Origin: Notospermus geniculatus
Lineage: Eukaryota > Nemertea > Pilidiophora > Heteronemertea > Lineidae
Assembly: GCA_002633025.1 (NCBI GenBank)
Contig: NMRB01000236.1
Span: forward strand, 296,747-360,746
Direction of reading: 5' to 3'
Length of the DNA: 64,000 nt
Part shown: in pieces, positions 13,601-23,457 of the stretch
Layout of the letters: every line of letters starts with the position of its first letter
Position numbering within the stretch: position 1 is the stretch's first letter
Notes under the pieces: model-generated
The model's input: the letters and a program-made list of their open reading frames with translations, nothing else
The model's database searches: none
What the model was told of the DNA's origin: nothing
Position numbers and translations under genes: made by a program

Positions 13601-16600
13601 TCCCCCCGTGACGTTGCATTGGCATGCCTGGATGTACAGGCCGACACTACGCTCACTTGTGACGTGACGTCATGACGTCACTCGCTGTGGAAAGTCACGG
13701 CCGAATTTCACACGTGGGGAGTTGTTTCATGTGGCAAAACTCGTCTATTTTACTGACTCGAAAGCAGATTTTCTCTAGAATTTCGTTACTTTAGTAAAAT
13801 AGGGAATATCTTCTCCCAGATGCATGAAAAGTAAAAGCGGTTTCTTTACAAATAAGTTTCGAAATAGAGGTTGCATTTGGTGTTGTCAGTTTTCACCCGA
13901 GATGGTCCGCAATCAATGACGTTTATCTATAGTCGCAAACTGATCGTAAAGAAATGACGTGACGTTGAAGCTGATCCACCGAAAAAATACGTCTGCTACA
14001 GAGCAAACTTTACGACGAGTTGACGATTATAGTTTGCGACCAAACCAAACATGTTTGATCTCGTCGTTAACTCGTCGCAAACTAGTCGTCAACAAATTTC
14101 AGTCGTGAACGAGTCGCAAACCCGTCGTGAACGAATCGTGAAAGCTGATCCACAGGCTATGATTTTTCGTCGTCAACTAGTCGCAAACCCGTCGTGAACA
14201 AGTCGCCAACTGATCGTAAACTCGTCGTAAAGTCGGTGGATCACCCCCTTAAGGCCTACAAGCAGCAGCGATACAGTATAAAACATGGATTTGGTAAACG
14301 GACCGAGGACGTTACCGCCTGCTGTAACAATTTTTTTACACGAACAATTCAAGTTCATCAAATCGCCAACTACACCTATTTAGCGCTTCAATCTCGCATG
14401 CTCTCTCGTCTGCGTTGCATTTCGACTTGTAAACAACCCATTATCTTTATAAATAATGGCATAAGTGGTAATCTGCAGGTGCCCGTACTTAATCATCGGG
14501 CAAGGAAATGCAAAGAATAAAGATTTTGCGCTGGAGTTAGTTATAGTGATCGGGCATGTTCTCCAAGGTCTTCCTTGTTAATGAAATACATGTATAAACA
14601 TTCTGCCTCAGCTTAGAGGTTGAAACTGTAGGGCCTATCAGGCTTTCTTCCTTATAATGCAAAACAACACGACGTAGTGAGCCGTCCGGCGGTACGTGGC
14701 GAATGCAAGGGGGAAGGCCAATTCATACTTTGTGTTTTGCGCTTTGCGCTTGTGTGTTTCCTATGTGAGTGCGTGGTAGAAAAACATAGGGGACGCACAA
14801 GCGCAAAACGGAGAAGTATGAATCTAGCTTAATGTGTTTTGTGTTGTACATGAACAAATTTGAACTATTTTCAGGCTTGACTGGGACACACCGATCAGAA
14901 GCATTTTAGGCCCCAAGTTCTACATCCATGATGACTACCGATCACAACAGATGTCGCTACGGGACGTCCTCTCACAAAAGACAGGTTTCCGAGCATATGA
15001 TGGAATGTGGATGGCAAGTTCCATGACGCCGGACGATTTACTGAAGTACGTATAGATGTAGGCAACCTACTTGCCGGCGGTTTTTGTATACATGTATTCA
15101 TTCTTATCCTGTGGGATAGATTCCTTGATATGTTTCATTTAATCCTCTTGGCGGTATAGCCTGTCCACACCCCGACGAAATGATAAAACGATTCCCAGTG
15201 CTACACTGGCTATTCATAATATGGTCGGGCCATTTTCATTTTGACATCCCCGTGGTTTCAGAAATATGGCCATATTCCAAGGACCAACGGGCCACTTTCA
15301 TATACAGCTTGTAAACGTGTCCTTGGTGTACGAATACGTACACTTCGGGACAAGAGGCTACTCTGCCATCAAGTCAGCTGGCAGCGTCGTTGTTGGTGAC
15401 CGCCGGTTAGGAATAGGAGCAGTCAGCCGCGCTAATCGCCAAAAGACGGCAGCAAAGTTCTAGCGGACCAATACAATAGAAAATTCTTCTGATTGGTGTC
15501 CAGTCAACCATGAATGGGTCCGCTAGGCATTGAATTGGGCCGTAGTGACTCCTATTGGTCAACTGACTGACAGCTCCTATTGCGTCGTCTAATGGCAATT
15601 TTTCGTTTCAGGCATTTAGCATTCCTGGAGGAGGATGCGCCTTTCCGATCCAGATTCACCTACAGCAACATTATGCTCATCCTCGCTGGCGTCGTGGCTG
15701 AGAAACTCGGTGGTGCCTCCTGGTGGGACCTTGTGAAACAACGTATACTGATTCCCCTCAACATGACGCGGACGACATTCGCCGGAGAAGCAGACGAGGG
15801 GCGGGAGTTTGCCAAGAGTTATAGGACAGATGAGGAAGGGAACATCGTGGCCAGGCCTTGGGTGGCAGTTCGGTAGGGTGACCTTGAACTGAAGTTGTTC
15901 ATCAAATTTTCTAAATATGCTCTGTAAGGCCCCTATTATTTAGAAGTATACGGTATACGAAAACGAACGCCGGTTAACAATGGCTTCACGGTCGTGAATC
16001 CATTTGAAGCCTTTGTTAACAGGCGTTTTCGTATACCGTATACTTCTATGTAATAGGGGCCTAAAGGTTACAATTATATTGGTCTATACATCAAAGCCTT
16101 GTAACCCAACCCTTGAGACAATTTGAAATTGCGCCTGTTTCATAATTTCAGGCAAATCGCGAGTACCTATTCGGCAGCCAGCATCTGTACCACATCCGAT
16201 GACATCACTAAGTGGGTGAGGTTTCATCTCCGTGGCCACGACGAGGTACCATACAGAGAACTCTTAAAAGAGACCTACCGGCCACACACTGTCCTGCCAG
16301 AGGACTGGAACTCGTTCTTTGCGAGGCCTTACCTACCTCTCGGGGTTTATAACGATTACGGAATGGGTTGGTTTACCGGCAGATACAGAGGCAAGTATTG
16401 GAGAGTTTTAGCAAAGTCCGCAAACGCCAACGCGAGCATCGATCCTCTTGTGTTCGGTGCTCTCCTCCTGGCCCCGAACAATGAGATTGCCGTTCGCGTT
16501 GGCGCCGTTTCGGGGGCTTTGCCAAAACTCTCTTGTAGCAGGCGCATGATCGCATTAATGGGAGACGTTACTGCCGTTAGAGGCCACCACCAGTTAGCGG

Positions 16601-17542
16601 TCCTCGAACGACACGTCGTCATCTATAATGACGGTATGGCTTTATACGTCTCTGACGTCAAATTTTGTGACGTTCTAGGACCGCTAACTAGCGGCCTCTA
16701 ACGGCTGTAAAGTTCCACATTATTCGTAATGAATCAGCAGATATGACGACACAAGACACATTTTGTCTTTCTTTGCAGGTTTCTCCATGTTGTATCACTA
16801 CGGCCTCATGTATGACTATTTCACACGTCTCAATCTCGTCCCTTACCACAACCTCGCCGTTTTTTCGAGCATCAACGGGCCCGCCGAGCCGTTTGTTATG
16901 AGCTGGTACACGATGGTAGTCAACTACTATGTCATGGACCTTCTGCTGCAGGAAGGCCCAATTTCTACCCCGGGGAAGATATGTAACTACGATCCTCTGA
17001 ATATCTCGAGCATGCATAGTGCAGGAATTGCAGATTATGGCGGCGGCGGCGTCATCGCGCGGCCATTTTACCTCCGCGACCTCAAGCAATACGTGGGCAC
17101 ATTCGGCAATAACATCATGGGCAATGTCACCCTTTACATAAATATCACCACTTATACTCTGCATGCACAATATGGGAAATACGGACGACTTCTCCTTGAC
17201 TTGTACAGCGACGAAGAATTCAGTATAGAATCGGAATTAGACTGGACACTCTTCTGTCAAGGCTTCGAAAACTTCGGACGCTTCACTCTCAGAAAAGACG
17301 GCACGGTTGAATCGGTGTCACTACCTTGTTTAGAAGATGAACACCGCCCACCCATATTCTACCGAGATCATCGTTTACCAGTCGTAGCCAACCAAGCAGA
17401 CGACAGGTCCCAGCCACATGTGGCTTGCGTACAATCATCAGCGAACTCACGGCAAGTGTCCACAGTCCTGCTCTCGATGTCTTCAGTTTTCCTGTTAAGT
17501 CGGCTTTCAATGTGCTCCCAGAATTTGTTACTTTATTTCTGA
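4683..17542 (+). CDS. Serine beta-lactamase-like (class C/PBP fold) protein, 5 exons
   Basis: The exons are 4683-4987, 14875-15045 (also duplicated at 11791-11961), 15612-15872, 16152-16390 and 16779-17542. All phases agree, and the joined CDS is 1740 nt (579 aa). The start has a hydrophobic leader (residues about 7-22), so a secreted or luminal protein is likely. The fold's catalytic motifs are visible: S84-L-T-K87 (SxxK) in exon 1, Y176-S-N178 (YxN) in exon 3, and H332-Y-G334 in exon 5 at the third (KTG/HxG) position. The family contains LACTB, gigasin-6-type and bacterial esterase/PBP homologues; substrate and reaction here are unknown. The C-terminus is hydrophobic. Intron 4 has a GC-AG boundary (AGAG, then GCAAGT at 16391). 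Introns 3 and 4 are largely filled by fold-back elements. Family is certain; exact role is not. Confidence 0.88.
5486..5562. repeat. Dispersed repeat, pair with 197-270
   Basis: This is the second copy of the element described at 197-270. It is diverged by substitutions and small indels. Confidence 0.55.
6287..6406. mobile_element. Fold-back element, same family as 16401-16532
   Basis: The left arm TTTTCGCAAAGCCCCCGAAA is mirrored by TTTCGGGGGCTTTGCGAAAA. The interior contains GAGCACCGAACAA. In opposite orientation the same arms and interior (TTGTGTTCGGTGCTC) occur at 16401-16532, which shows it is an interspersed family. Confidence 0.7.
10700..10985. repeat. Long AT-rich palindrome (copy at 12785-13065)
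   Basis: Arms containing TTCAATAGCTCAAATTGGGA and TCCCAATTTGAGTAATTGAA flank a centre near 10835. The palindrome is imperfect and about 280 bp long. The second copy belongs to duplicated block 2. Confidence 0.6.
11630..11746. mobile_element. Short inverted-repeat element (ATTCATACTT family)
   Basis: This is the same family as 3107-3257. It lies in intron 1 about 45 bp upstream of the duplicated exon 2. The copy in block 2 is at 14714-14830. Confidence 0.6.
11791..11961 (+). pseudogene. Duplicate copy of beta-lactamase-like exon 2
   Basis: This 171 nt exon has an acceptor TTTTCAG and a donor GTACGT and is identical to the exon at 14875-15045 (peptide LDWDTPIRSILGPKFY and so on). A truncated start of exon 3 follows at 12522-12548 and runs into the N at 12549. 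If the assembly is wrong, this is simply the other haplotype's exon. If it is real, it would be a duplicated exon that could not be used together with the second copy without repeating the domain. Confidence 0.6.
12549..12549. other. Assembly gap (single N)
   Basis: One N interrupts exon 3 of the first copy (GAGGATGCN). The sequence after it restarts at the left end of the duplicated block. It marks a contig join of unknown true size. Confidence 0.95.
12550..15638 (+). repeat. Duplicated block, copy 2 (with 994 bp insertion)
   Basis: This is the second copy of block 10467-12548. It is longer because of an element at 13256-14249 and small indels, such as a 6 bp CATGTA difference in the intron after exon 2. 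It continues into the intact exon 3 and the rest of the gene. Confidence 0.85.
13256..14249. mobile_element. 994 bp terminal-inverted-repeat element, empty site in copy 1
   Basis: The ends are TGCGGGTGATCCACTGACTT and, inverted, AGGGGGTGATCCACCGACTT (17 of 20 match). It is flanked by TAA at 13253-13255 and 14250-14252, while copy 1 reads AAAATAAGGCC with a single TAA near 11166. The 3 bp TAA duplication and G-rich ends fit PIF/Harbinger-type non-autonomous elements. The interior is full of inverted GTCGTGAACAAGTCG and ACTCGTCGT modules and I see no transposase frame. Confidence 0.85.
15928..16061. mobile_element. 134 bp palindromic MITE in intron 3
   Basis: GGCCCCTATTA at the left and TAATAGGGGCC at the right extend to long arms around GTATACGGTATACGAAAACG. 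TAA flanks both sides (15925-15927 and 16062-16064). It fills about half of the 279 bp intron 3. The TAA duplication again fits a Harbinger-type element. Confidence 0.75.
16401..16532. mobile_element. Fold-back element at the start of intron 4
   Basis: The arms GAGAGTTTTAGCAAAG and CTTTGCCAAAACTCTC enclose sequence shared with the element at 6287-6406. It starts about 10 bp after the GC donor of exon 4 and keeps the reading frame open well into the intron. Confidence 0.7.
16569..16706. mobile_element. Second fold-back element in intron 4
   Basis: ACTGCCGTTAGAGGCCACCA at the left is mirrored by CTAGCGGCCTCTAACGGCTG at the right, with inner arms TTAGCGGTCCT and AGGACCGCTAA. Together with the preceding element it makes up most of intron 4. 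Confidence 0.65.
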
Positions 17543-17629
17543 TATATTTTCTATCTTCTGGGGATTGTAAATAGGGTAGTTGTGATCATTTTCATTCTAT
17601 ACCTCAATCAATTAAATGGGGCGTCAGTG

Positions 17630-17885
17630 ACAGTCGATGTACTGCACGCCAGTCGATGTACTGCACGCCAGTCGACGGACTGTACGCCAGTCGATGTAGT
17701 GTACGCCAGTCGACGGACTGTACGCCAGTCGATGTGCTGTACGCCAGCCGACGGACTGTACGCCAGTCGATGTACTGTACGCCAGTCGACGGGCTGTACG
17801 CCAGTCGATGTACTGTACGCCAGTCGACGGACTGTACGCGATGTACTGTACGCCAGTCGACGGACTGTACGTCAGTCGATTTACG
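17630..17885. repeat. 19 bp minisatellite in the 3' UTR of the beta-lactamase-like gene
   Basis: About 13 units of CGCCAGTCGATGTACTGTA alternate with CGCCAGTCGACGGACTGTA (the higher-order period is 38 bp). One unit is shortened near 17840. Because 19 is not a multiple of 3 and the unit has no stop, several frames on both strands stay open. Those frames are not genes. Confidence 0.85.
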
Positions 17886-18189
17886 CCTGTATTCCCGCAA
17901 GTACCATCGCCATTACGAGAAAGACGGCAGCACTGTCTGGCCGGGTAACGACATTTCTTTACTCAAGCTATCTTGTGCTATCCGTGTGAACTTGTTTCAG
18001 TTGCCTTGTGTAATTTCGCAGGGAAGAATTTAATGTATGTGCGCTGTCAGCTTCAGGGGCTTATGTCACTCATCTCACAGGTCTACATGAATTTATGTGA
18101 GCTGCCAGCTTGAGTAGGCCTACACAGTTTGTTTGTATTTAATTTTTTCTTTCAAATTTTCTTCATCATTCTTTTATTCGTTATGTTGT

Positions 18190-18195
18190 AATAAA
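18190..18195 (+). terminator. Candidate poly(A) signal AATAAA
   Basis: This is a good AATAAA about 650 bp after the stop of the beta-lactamase-like gene. If used, it would place the minisatellite inside the 3' UTR. An earlier cryptic signal cannot be excluded. Confidence 0.4.
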
Positions 18196-18980
18196 GCAAA
18201 TACTTATGTTGTGTATGAACATCTATCTCACTTTTCTCCGATATCGCTTTCCGCGGTGTCTAGTTCCCAGGCAACCTCGTACCCAGGCCCTTCGACAGTT
18301 AAAAAGCAAAAGGCAAACACCAAGGAAAGGTCAGCGTGAATCAGCATAATTCGTATTTAACAAGAATCAGTAACAGACCTACATATACGTCCATGCACGT
18401 CAATAATTAATAATAACAGGTAAAACGAAGAAAAGGGATATTGATGTGATTATATACGGTACTATATCAATTTTTAATTACCCCACAGTTTTTGGGGCAT
18501 ACTTTCACCAACACCTGATACAGCCTGGATATTTCTAACCAACTTCAAATTGTCTAATTTTGCAGAGACTCGACTGAGACAAAAATCGCCGAACAAGACG
18601 ACAATCTGGACAAAATGAAGACAACATAAGGAAGATCTTACAACATCGGTGAAGAGCAATGTTTTTTTCCAATGGCGAGCCCACAGAAAACATCTACGTG
18701 CATGTACATGTATATGCTTTGGCTCTAACGTGCACTGTATGTTTTGGAATTGGCTTAGTCCTTCGGAATGCCATCTGTCCCTCCCGATGGCTAGCTGGCT
18801 CGGTATCATTGGAATCCCATCAAATGACACTTTTCTCGGGCAGTATGCACAATTTATTGTATTGTGTTCAAATGTAGAAAAAAATATTGGATATTTCATG
18901 TTAAAGCGTGTTTCTTTCTTTCTGCCGTGTTTCTAGCAGGAGTCGTTATCACGTCAATCCAGCGTCTGCTCAGAAATATT

Positions 18981-19132
18981 AGGGCGTTTAAGAAATCAAA
19001 CGATAAACGTAAACTTTGACGACAACGTTATTTTTCATACTACAAATTCACCAGATTTTATATTGCATTTTCGGTAGAAAAAATAACGTTGTCGTAAAGT
19101 TAACGTTTATCGCTTGATTTCTTAAACTCCCT
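18981..19132. mobile_element. 152 bp inverted-repeat MITE
   Basis: AGGGCGTTTAAGAAATCAAA at the left and, inverted, AGGGAGTTTAAGAAATCAAG at the right continue into arms around ATAAACGTTAACTTT and GACGACAACGTT. It lies 18 bp beyond the stop codon of the P450 exon, in its presumed 3' UTR. Confidence 0.7.
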
Positions 19133-19150
19133 ATCTTGTTAACCTTTCCG

Positions 19151-19435
19151 TTAAATTCGCTTGAATTTCAACCAGATACCTCCCTCCGCTTTCACAACAG
19201 CTTCTGGGACCCTCTTGAAAGGATGGGTGGGGTCGTACGTGAACGTATAATGCTTCAGTATTCTTGCCAGGGCAACCTTGACCAGATTCATACCGAAGAC
19301 CTGTCCAATGCAATTCCTCGGCCCAGCAGAAAACGGTACAAACGAGAAAGCTTCTCGTCCAGCCGAATTATCCAAGCTGAATCTTTCGGGTCTGAAGACA
19401 TCTGGGTCCTCCCAGACAGAGGGATCCCGGTGGAC
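19151..19435 (-). CDS. Terminal exon of a CYP4-type cytochrome P450 (partial)
   Basis: After an acceptor (TTTTCCAG) the frame encodes VHRDPSVWEDPDVFRPERF, then FVPFSAGPRNCIGQ, and ends at a TAA (19153-19151). FxxGxxxCxG is the P450 haem-binding loop with its Cys ligand, and the PERF region precedes it. The FSAGPRNCIGQ form is typical of clan 4 enzymes (fatty-acid and eicosanoid hydroxylases at the ER). Upstream exons should lie at higher coordinates. I found none through 27 kb, where repeats dominate, so this is either an exon after a very long intron or an orphaned remnant. The exon itself is intact, with no stop or frameshift. Confidence 0.75.
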   Translation of the reverse strand, partial: VHRDPSVWEDPDVFRPERFSLDNSAGREAFSFVPFSAGPRNCIGQVFGMNLVKVALARILKHYTFTYDPTHPFKRVPEAVVKAEGGIWLKFKRI

Positions 19436-20430
19436 CTGGAAAATGGGAACAACAAGTGTTGGCGTGGAAGACCGGCGCGTTTTCCACTAGACGAACGGTC
19501 CGCTGCGTTTATTCGAGCCCTTTTTCTCGGCGAAATTAATTGTTGCGTATTGGGTATAGTCGTCTCCAGGTTTCGCAAAGGGGTAAATGCCTATGTATAG
19601 GCCTATGGTCCGTTCATCGAATATTGATCATACATGCATGGCCGAGGTTACAGGAAAGGCACAATAGGGCCATGACACGTCGACACTCTCGGTGACCAGG
19701 AATACTAGTGAACAAAATTTTCCGCTAATGTCGGGTAATTTTGACTATCAGGATGTGTATCAGGTGAGCATTCATTCATACAATCTGTTTTCCCTCTTTT
19801 TCATTTCTGCCTCGGTTCTCATGCCATTGCTAGGCCTAAATTGGGGTGTTTTTGTTCGTCCCTTAGCTCAGTGTGTGCATGTTCTGGAGCCCTATGGATA
19901 GGCGGGGCCCGATAGGTGAAACATCAGGCAAGTAAAATGCATGGCAGGACGTGAGGTGCTTCTTTTTCTCTCCAAACCTGGCGAAACTTGCCTGATATGT
20001 GAGAAAAGTATATAATAGTTTCTTTCTATGACGTTTAGTCTGAAATTTTGGACCATTTGGATGGGAATTCTTGGCGGTAAATGCATGCACTTCACTCAGC
20101 CCCACCCAAGTTTCTGCTGTAGTACATGTATATCATTATAGGCTTACAATGTACACATGAAGGCTACATTGTGATGTGTGTAGATGTCAAACAACTTTCA
20201 TTTCAGGTTTTTGAAAAATATTGAGGAGGTAATTTATATCTCATAGGCCTAGCTCTGAAAGTTTCCATCCCAGTAGATCGAAAACTCTGGTCTCCGAACA
20301 TAACATCATAGTAATCCTAAATAAGTCGTGAATTTCATGACTACCATCTCAGCTCAGAGGGGCTCCATTTTCAAAATTGATGACACGTATTTAGGCCTAG
20401 CTGCAGACTTGTTTTCTAAAAAAACGCTTT

Positions 20431-20874
20431 GGGTCATATTCAGAAAGCGGTTCTATCATTAGAACCGTCTTAGGCTGGTTCCAAGTGTACTTCACCACTA
20501 CACTTGGAACCGGTGTACCGGTAACGGTACAGAGTGTCCCCCTGTAAAAAGTATCCACTTCTATTGTTGAATGACGGAATAAGCGGCATGACTATTGAAA
20601 ACCAATCCCCAGAGATTAGAATGTAACGGGTCAAGTCAAGTATAGCGGACAAAGTCTTGGGAAGTGACACATCTTCCATACATTGTCGCTTATTCCGTGA
20701 ACATACATGTACACACTCAGTGCACTTCCCACAACTTTGTCCGCTATACCCAACTTGAGCCGAATGTAACAACAGGATCTTTTGTTCCTGGGACAGTTTT
20801 TCCTGGAGACATTCTTTCCCTTTACACCTGTCTAAGACGGTTCTAAAGATAGAACCGCTTTATGAATACGACCC
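20431..20874. mobile_element. Inverted-repeat element with nested hairpins
   Basis: The ends are GGGTCATATTCAGAAAGCGG and its mirror CCGCTTTATGAATACGACCC. Inside is a second hairpin with arms ATAGCGGACAAAGT and ACTTTGTCCGCTAT plus GGGAAGTG and CACTTCCC. It is the long form of the 125 bp element that follows directly. Confidence 0.7.
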
Positions 20875-20877
20875 TGA

Positions 20878-21002
20878 GGGTCGTATTCATGAAGCAGTTC
20901 TAGTTAGAACCGTCTTAGGCCAGTTCCAAGTAAGGTAAACTACGTTACTTGGAACCGGCCTGAGACGGTTCTAAAGATAGAACCGCTTTATGAATATGAC
21001 CC
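20878..21002. mobile_element. 125 bp short form of the preceding element
   Basis: GGGTCGTATTCATGAAGC at the left and GCTTTATGAATATGACCC at the right form an almost complete palindrome with arms GGTTCCAAGTAA. TGA flanks both sides (20875-20877 and 21003-21005). It is inserted immediately next to the long form, end to end. Confidence 0.7.
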
Positions 21003-21389
21003 TGAGTGCCTATCATGCTAAGAGACTTGCTGGGAGTTGCTACTCCACCCAACATTGTGGATGTCGTTGTATGCTAATCATGAGATCTCAGCTGCCACAC
21101 CTATTGTCTGTTCGATGAACTGAAACTTGTCTTCAGCATCCTTGATATATCAAGGATGCTGAAGACAAGTTTCTAGCTCTAGAATTGGAGAAACTTCCTA
21201 TGTGTTGACTGTGTTATTTGATGGAGGTTTGCCCCACTCCATCCCACTTGTCATCTAACATGCCTTTCATGAAGCGATGCCGACATCCATCAGGAAGGAG
21301 CAATCCAGGCCTTTCCTTTTAAGATGAAGATGTCATTGGCACTTTGACTTCAAGTCATCAGGTTTTAACCCGTTCGTTCCCTGATAACA

Positions 21390-22755
21390 TCGACACGTGT
21401 TTTTCACGTGATTTTCTGGTCAGAACTCGTCAGACTCGTCAGTCGTCATTATTGTGACGTAAAATCCACGTGATTCTCACGTCACCTTCAACATGTGTTT
21501 TTCTTTGGAAAAAAAGTACAAGTTTGAATACTCGAGGGATTGTTAGTCAAGGATTCAAATCGGTGGTTAAAGATATCAGCTCCTGAGAGACAAATATTTT
21601 TTCACTGGTCAATTCGAACACGTGACAACCACGTCGATTTCACGTCATATATTTGACATGTTTTTTCTTTGGAAAAATTACAAGTTTGAAAACTCAAAAT
21701 GTTTCTATGTCAATGATTCCAATCGTTGATGAAAAGTAACCAGCCTTTCCTTCACAAGTGATTTTTTACTCGTCAATTTGAACACGTGAAAACCACGTCA
21801 ATTTCTGACAGGTTGTCAACGAGTGGAGAACTGGTCAGAAGATGACGTGATATTCACGTCATCAGATGACCACTTTCAGAACCTGCGATGACCAAAAAAT
21901 AAGATGATAGTGAAATTACATATAACAATGCAGAACGTAAATATCAAACTGTTAAAACTTCACAAAGTGTTTCCACAAAAGATGTCAAAATTACGTGGAA
22001 AAGACGTCAAAATTACGTGAAAACGACGTCAACCTACTTTTAATACTAATCTTAATAACTAATTGTAGAATAGCAAACATGACGAAACAGATGTATAGGA
22101 ATGTTGCCTCCCCCTATACTAACATGATAACAACATATTTTTGTACAACAACCTCGCTCATTATTTTTGTGGGGTGGAAATGCTGATCCATTGCACCACA
22201 CATATGAAAAACTTTTATTTGAATGAAATCCCTGACTCGTATGTATTATTTATGGTAACTTGAATGTTACGGCTTACTCAGCCTAACAGAGTCCCCTGAT
22301 CAGGGTTTTTTGATCGATGGGAGTTTCCCCACTCCTGGCTCCTCTTCAACCACTATAAATGGTTGTGGGGCGAAATTCTGGGGTGAAATAATTTGTAGGA
22401 TGTTGGATTAGTACTAAGAATTAAAGATCAGACTGAGGTCAAGAAAACATCAGTCCCAGTCCCTTCATGTGCATCAACGCATTGTGTGTCATGTATGTTG
22501 TTGAGGGTCGTTGCAAACCTGCTGAAGAGACGTCGTCAGAAGTAGTAAAACACGTTGGAAAGATGATGAGAAGACGTCAAAAAGACGTGAGGAGCAATTG
22601 TAAAACACGTCTTTATCACGTTGCATTCTTGTGATTATTGACCAGCCATGACGTGTATACCACGTTGTTCTGACTTTCAAAAAGAAGTGATTTTCACGTC
22701 TTCTTATTACGTGATTTCCACGTCTTGATAGACGTCTTTTTCACGTGGTTTTCTG
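21390..22755. repeat. ACGT-rich tract with many CACGTG, GACGTC and ACGTGA boxes
   Basis: Roughly 30 ACGT tetramers occur in 1.36 kb, where about 5 would be expected by chance. Many sit as TTTTTCACGTG, AAGACGTCAAAA or spaced pairs such as GTGATTTTCACGT. The two ends carry direct copies of TTTTTCACGTG(A/G)TTTTCTGG. It may be a repetitive element built from a short degenerate module, or a dense bHLH/bZIP target. No coding capacity is seen. Confidence 0.55.
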
Positions 22756-23229
22756 GTATGCTTGCTATCTGGGTTTACAATTAACTTATTTGTTGACATT
22801 TTCACTTGTCATCTGTTCATGCCTCTGTACAGGTGATGTCTGCCAACTTGATCAGTAAAATCACTGCTTGGTGATTGTTCTTGGATCATCACTGCTTCTC
22901 ACTTAGTCCTGAAATCTTTTTATTCTCATCTGAATAGGCCAAACGTTTACATTGTAACTTGAAAGATGAAAACATACCCTTCCATTTCAGAAACTTGAAG
23001 TGAGATGCGACACCTCCTAAAGAATGGGTGAAGTTGACTGTGTCAAACAGTTAGTAGTCCATGTCAACTATATATTTATTGTAAAATCTTTAAATGAATA
23101 AACAAAATAATCGACGAAGACTGGATCACAGTTAGTAGCCCATACAGCTTGCCGATGAAGACTGGGGTCATTGTAAGTTGCTTTATTTCAGCCCTGAACA
23201 CTTCACATTCTCTGATATCAGAGGATATG

Positions 23230-23457
23230 ATAATAAGCAAGATGTCAATCTCCAGAATTCACGAATTTTCGACCCCAACCGGGGTCTTTTTCAAGTGGAA
23301 CTTTACAATCTGAAACTCTAGAAAAGAGTCTTTTCTAGAGTTAGAGTCTTTTCTAGGTCTTTTCTAGAGTTTCAGATTGTAAAGTTCCACTTGAAAAAGA
23401 CCCCGGTTGGGGTCGAAAATTCGTGAATTCTGGAGATTGACTTCTTGCTTATTATCA
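23230..23457. repeat. Near-perfect long palindrome (arms of about 97 nt)
   Basis: The left arm from GATAATAAGCAAGATGTC through AAGTGGAACTTTACAATC to CTCTAGAAAAGA is repeated inverted on the right with only one or two differences. A loop of about 30 bp sits between. A 16 bp direct repeat, ATCAGAGGATATGATA, flanks the region (near 23217 and 23488). It could form a long hairpin RNA or a cruciform. Confidence 0.75.

Noticed and set aside
16391-16701. Extension of exon 4 of the beta-lactamase-like gene through its open frame
   Set aside because: This part is two fold-back elements; family similarity resumes only after the acceptor at 16778.
17582-18033. Overlapping long frames on both strands (98-135 codons)
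   Set aside because: They are translations of the 19 bp minisatellite, which lacks stops in its unit; no splice or start context.
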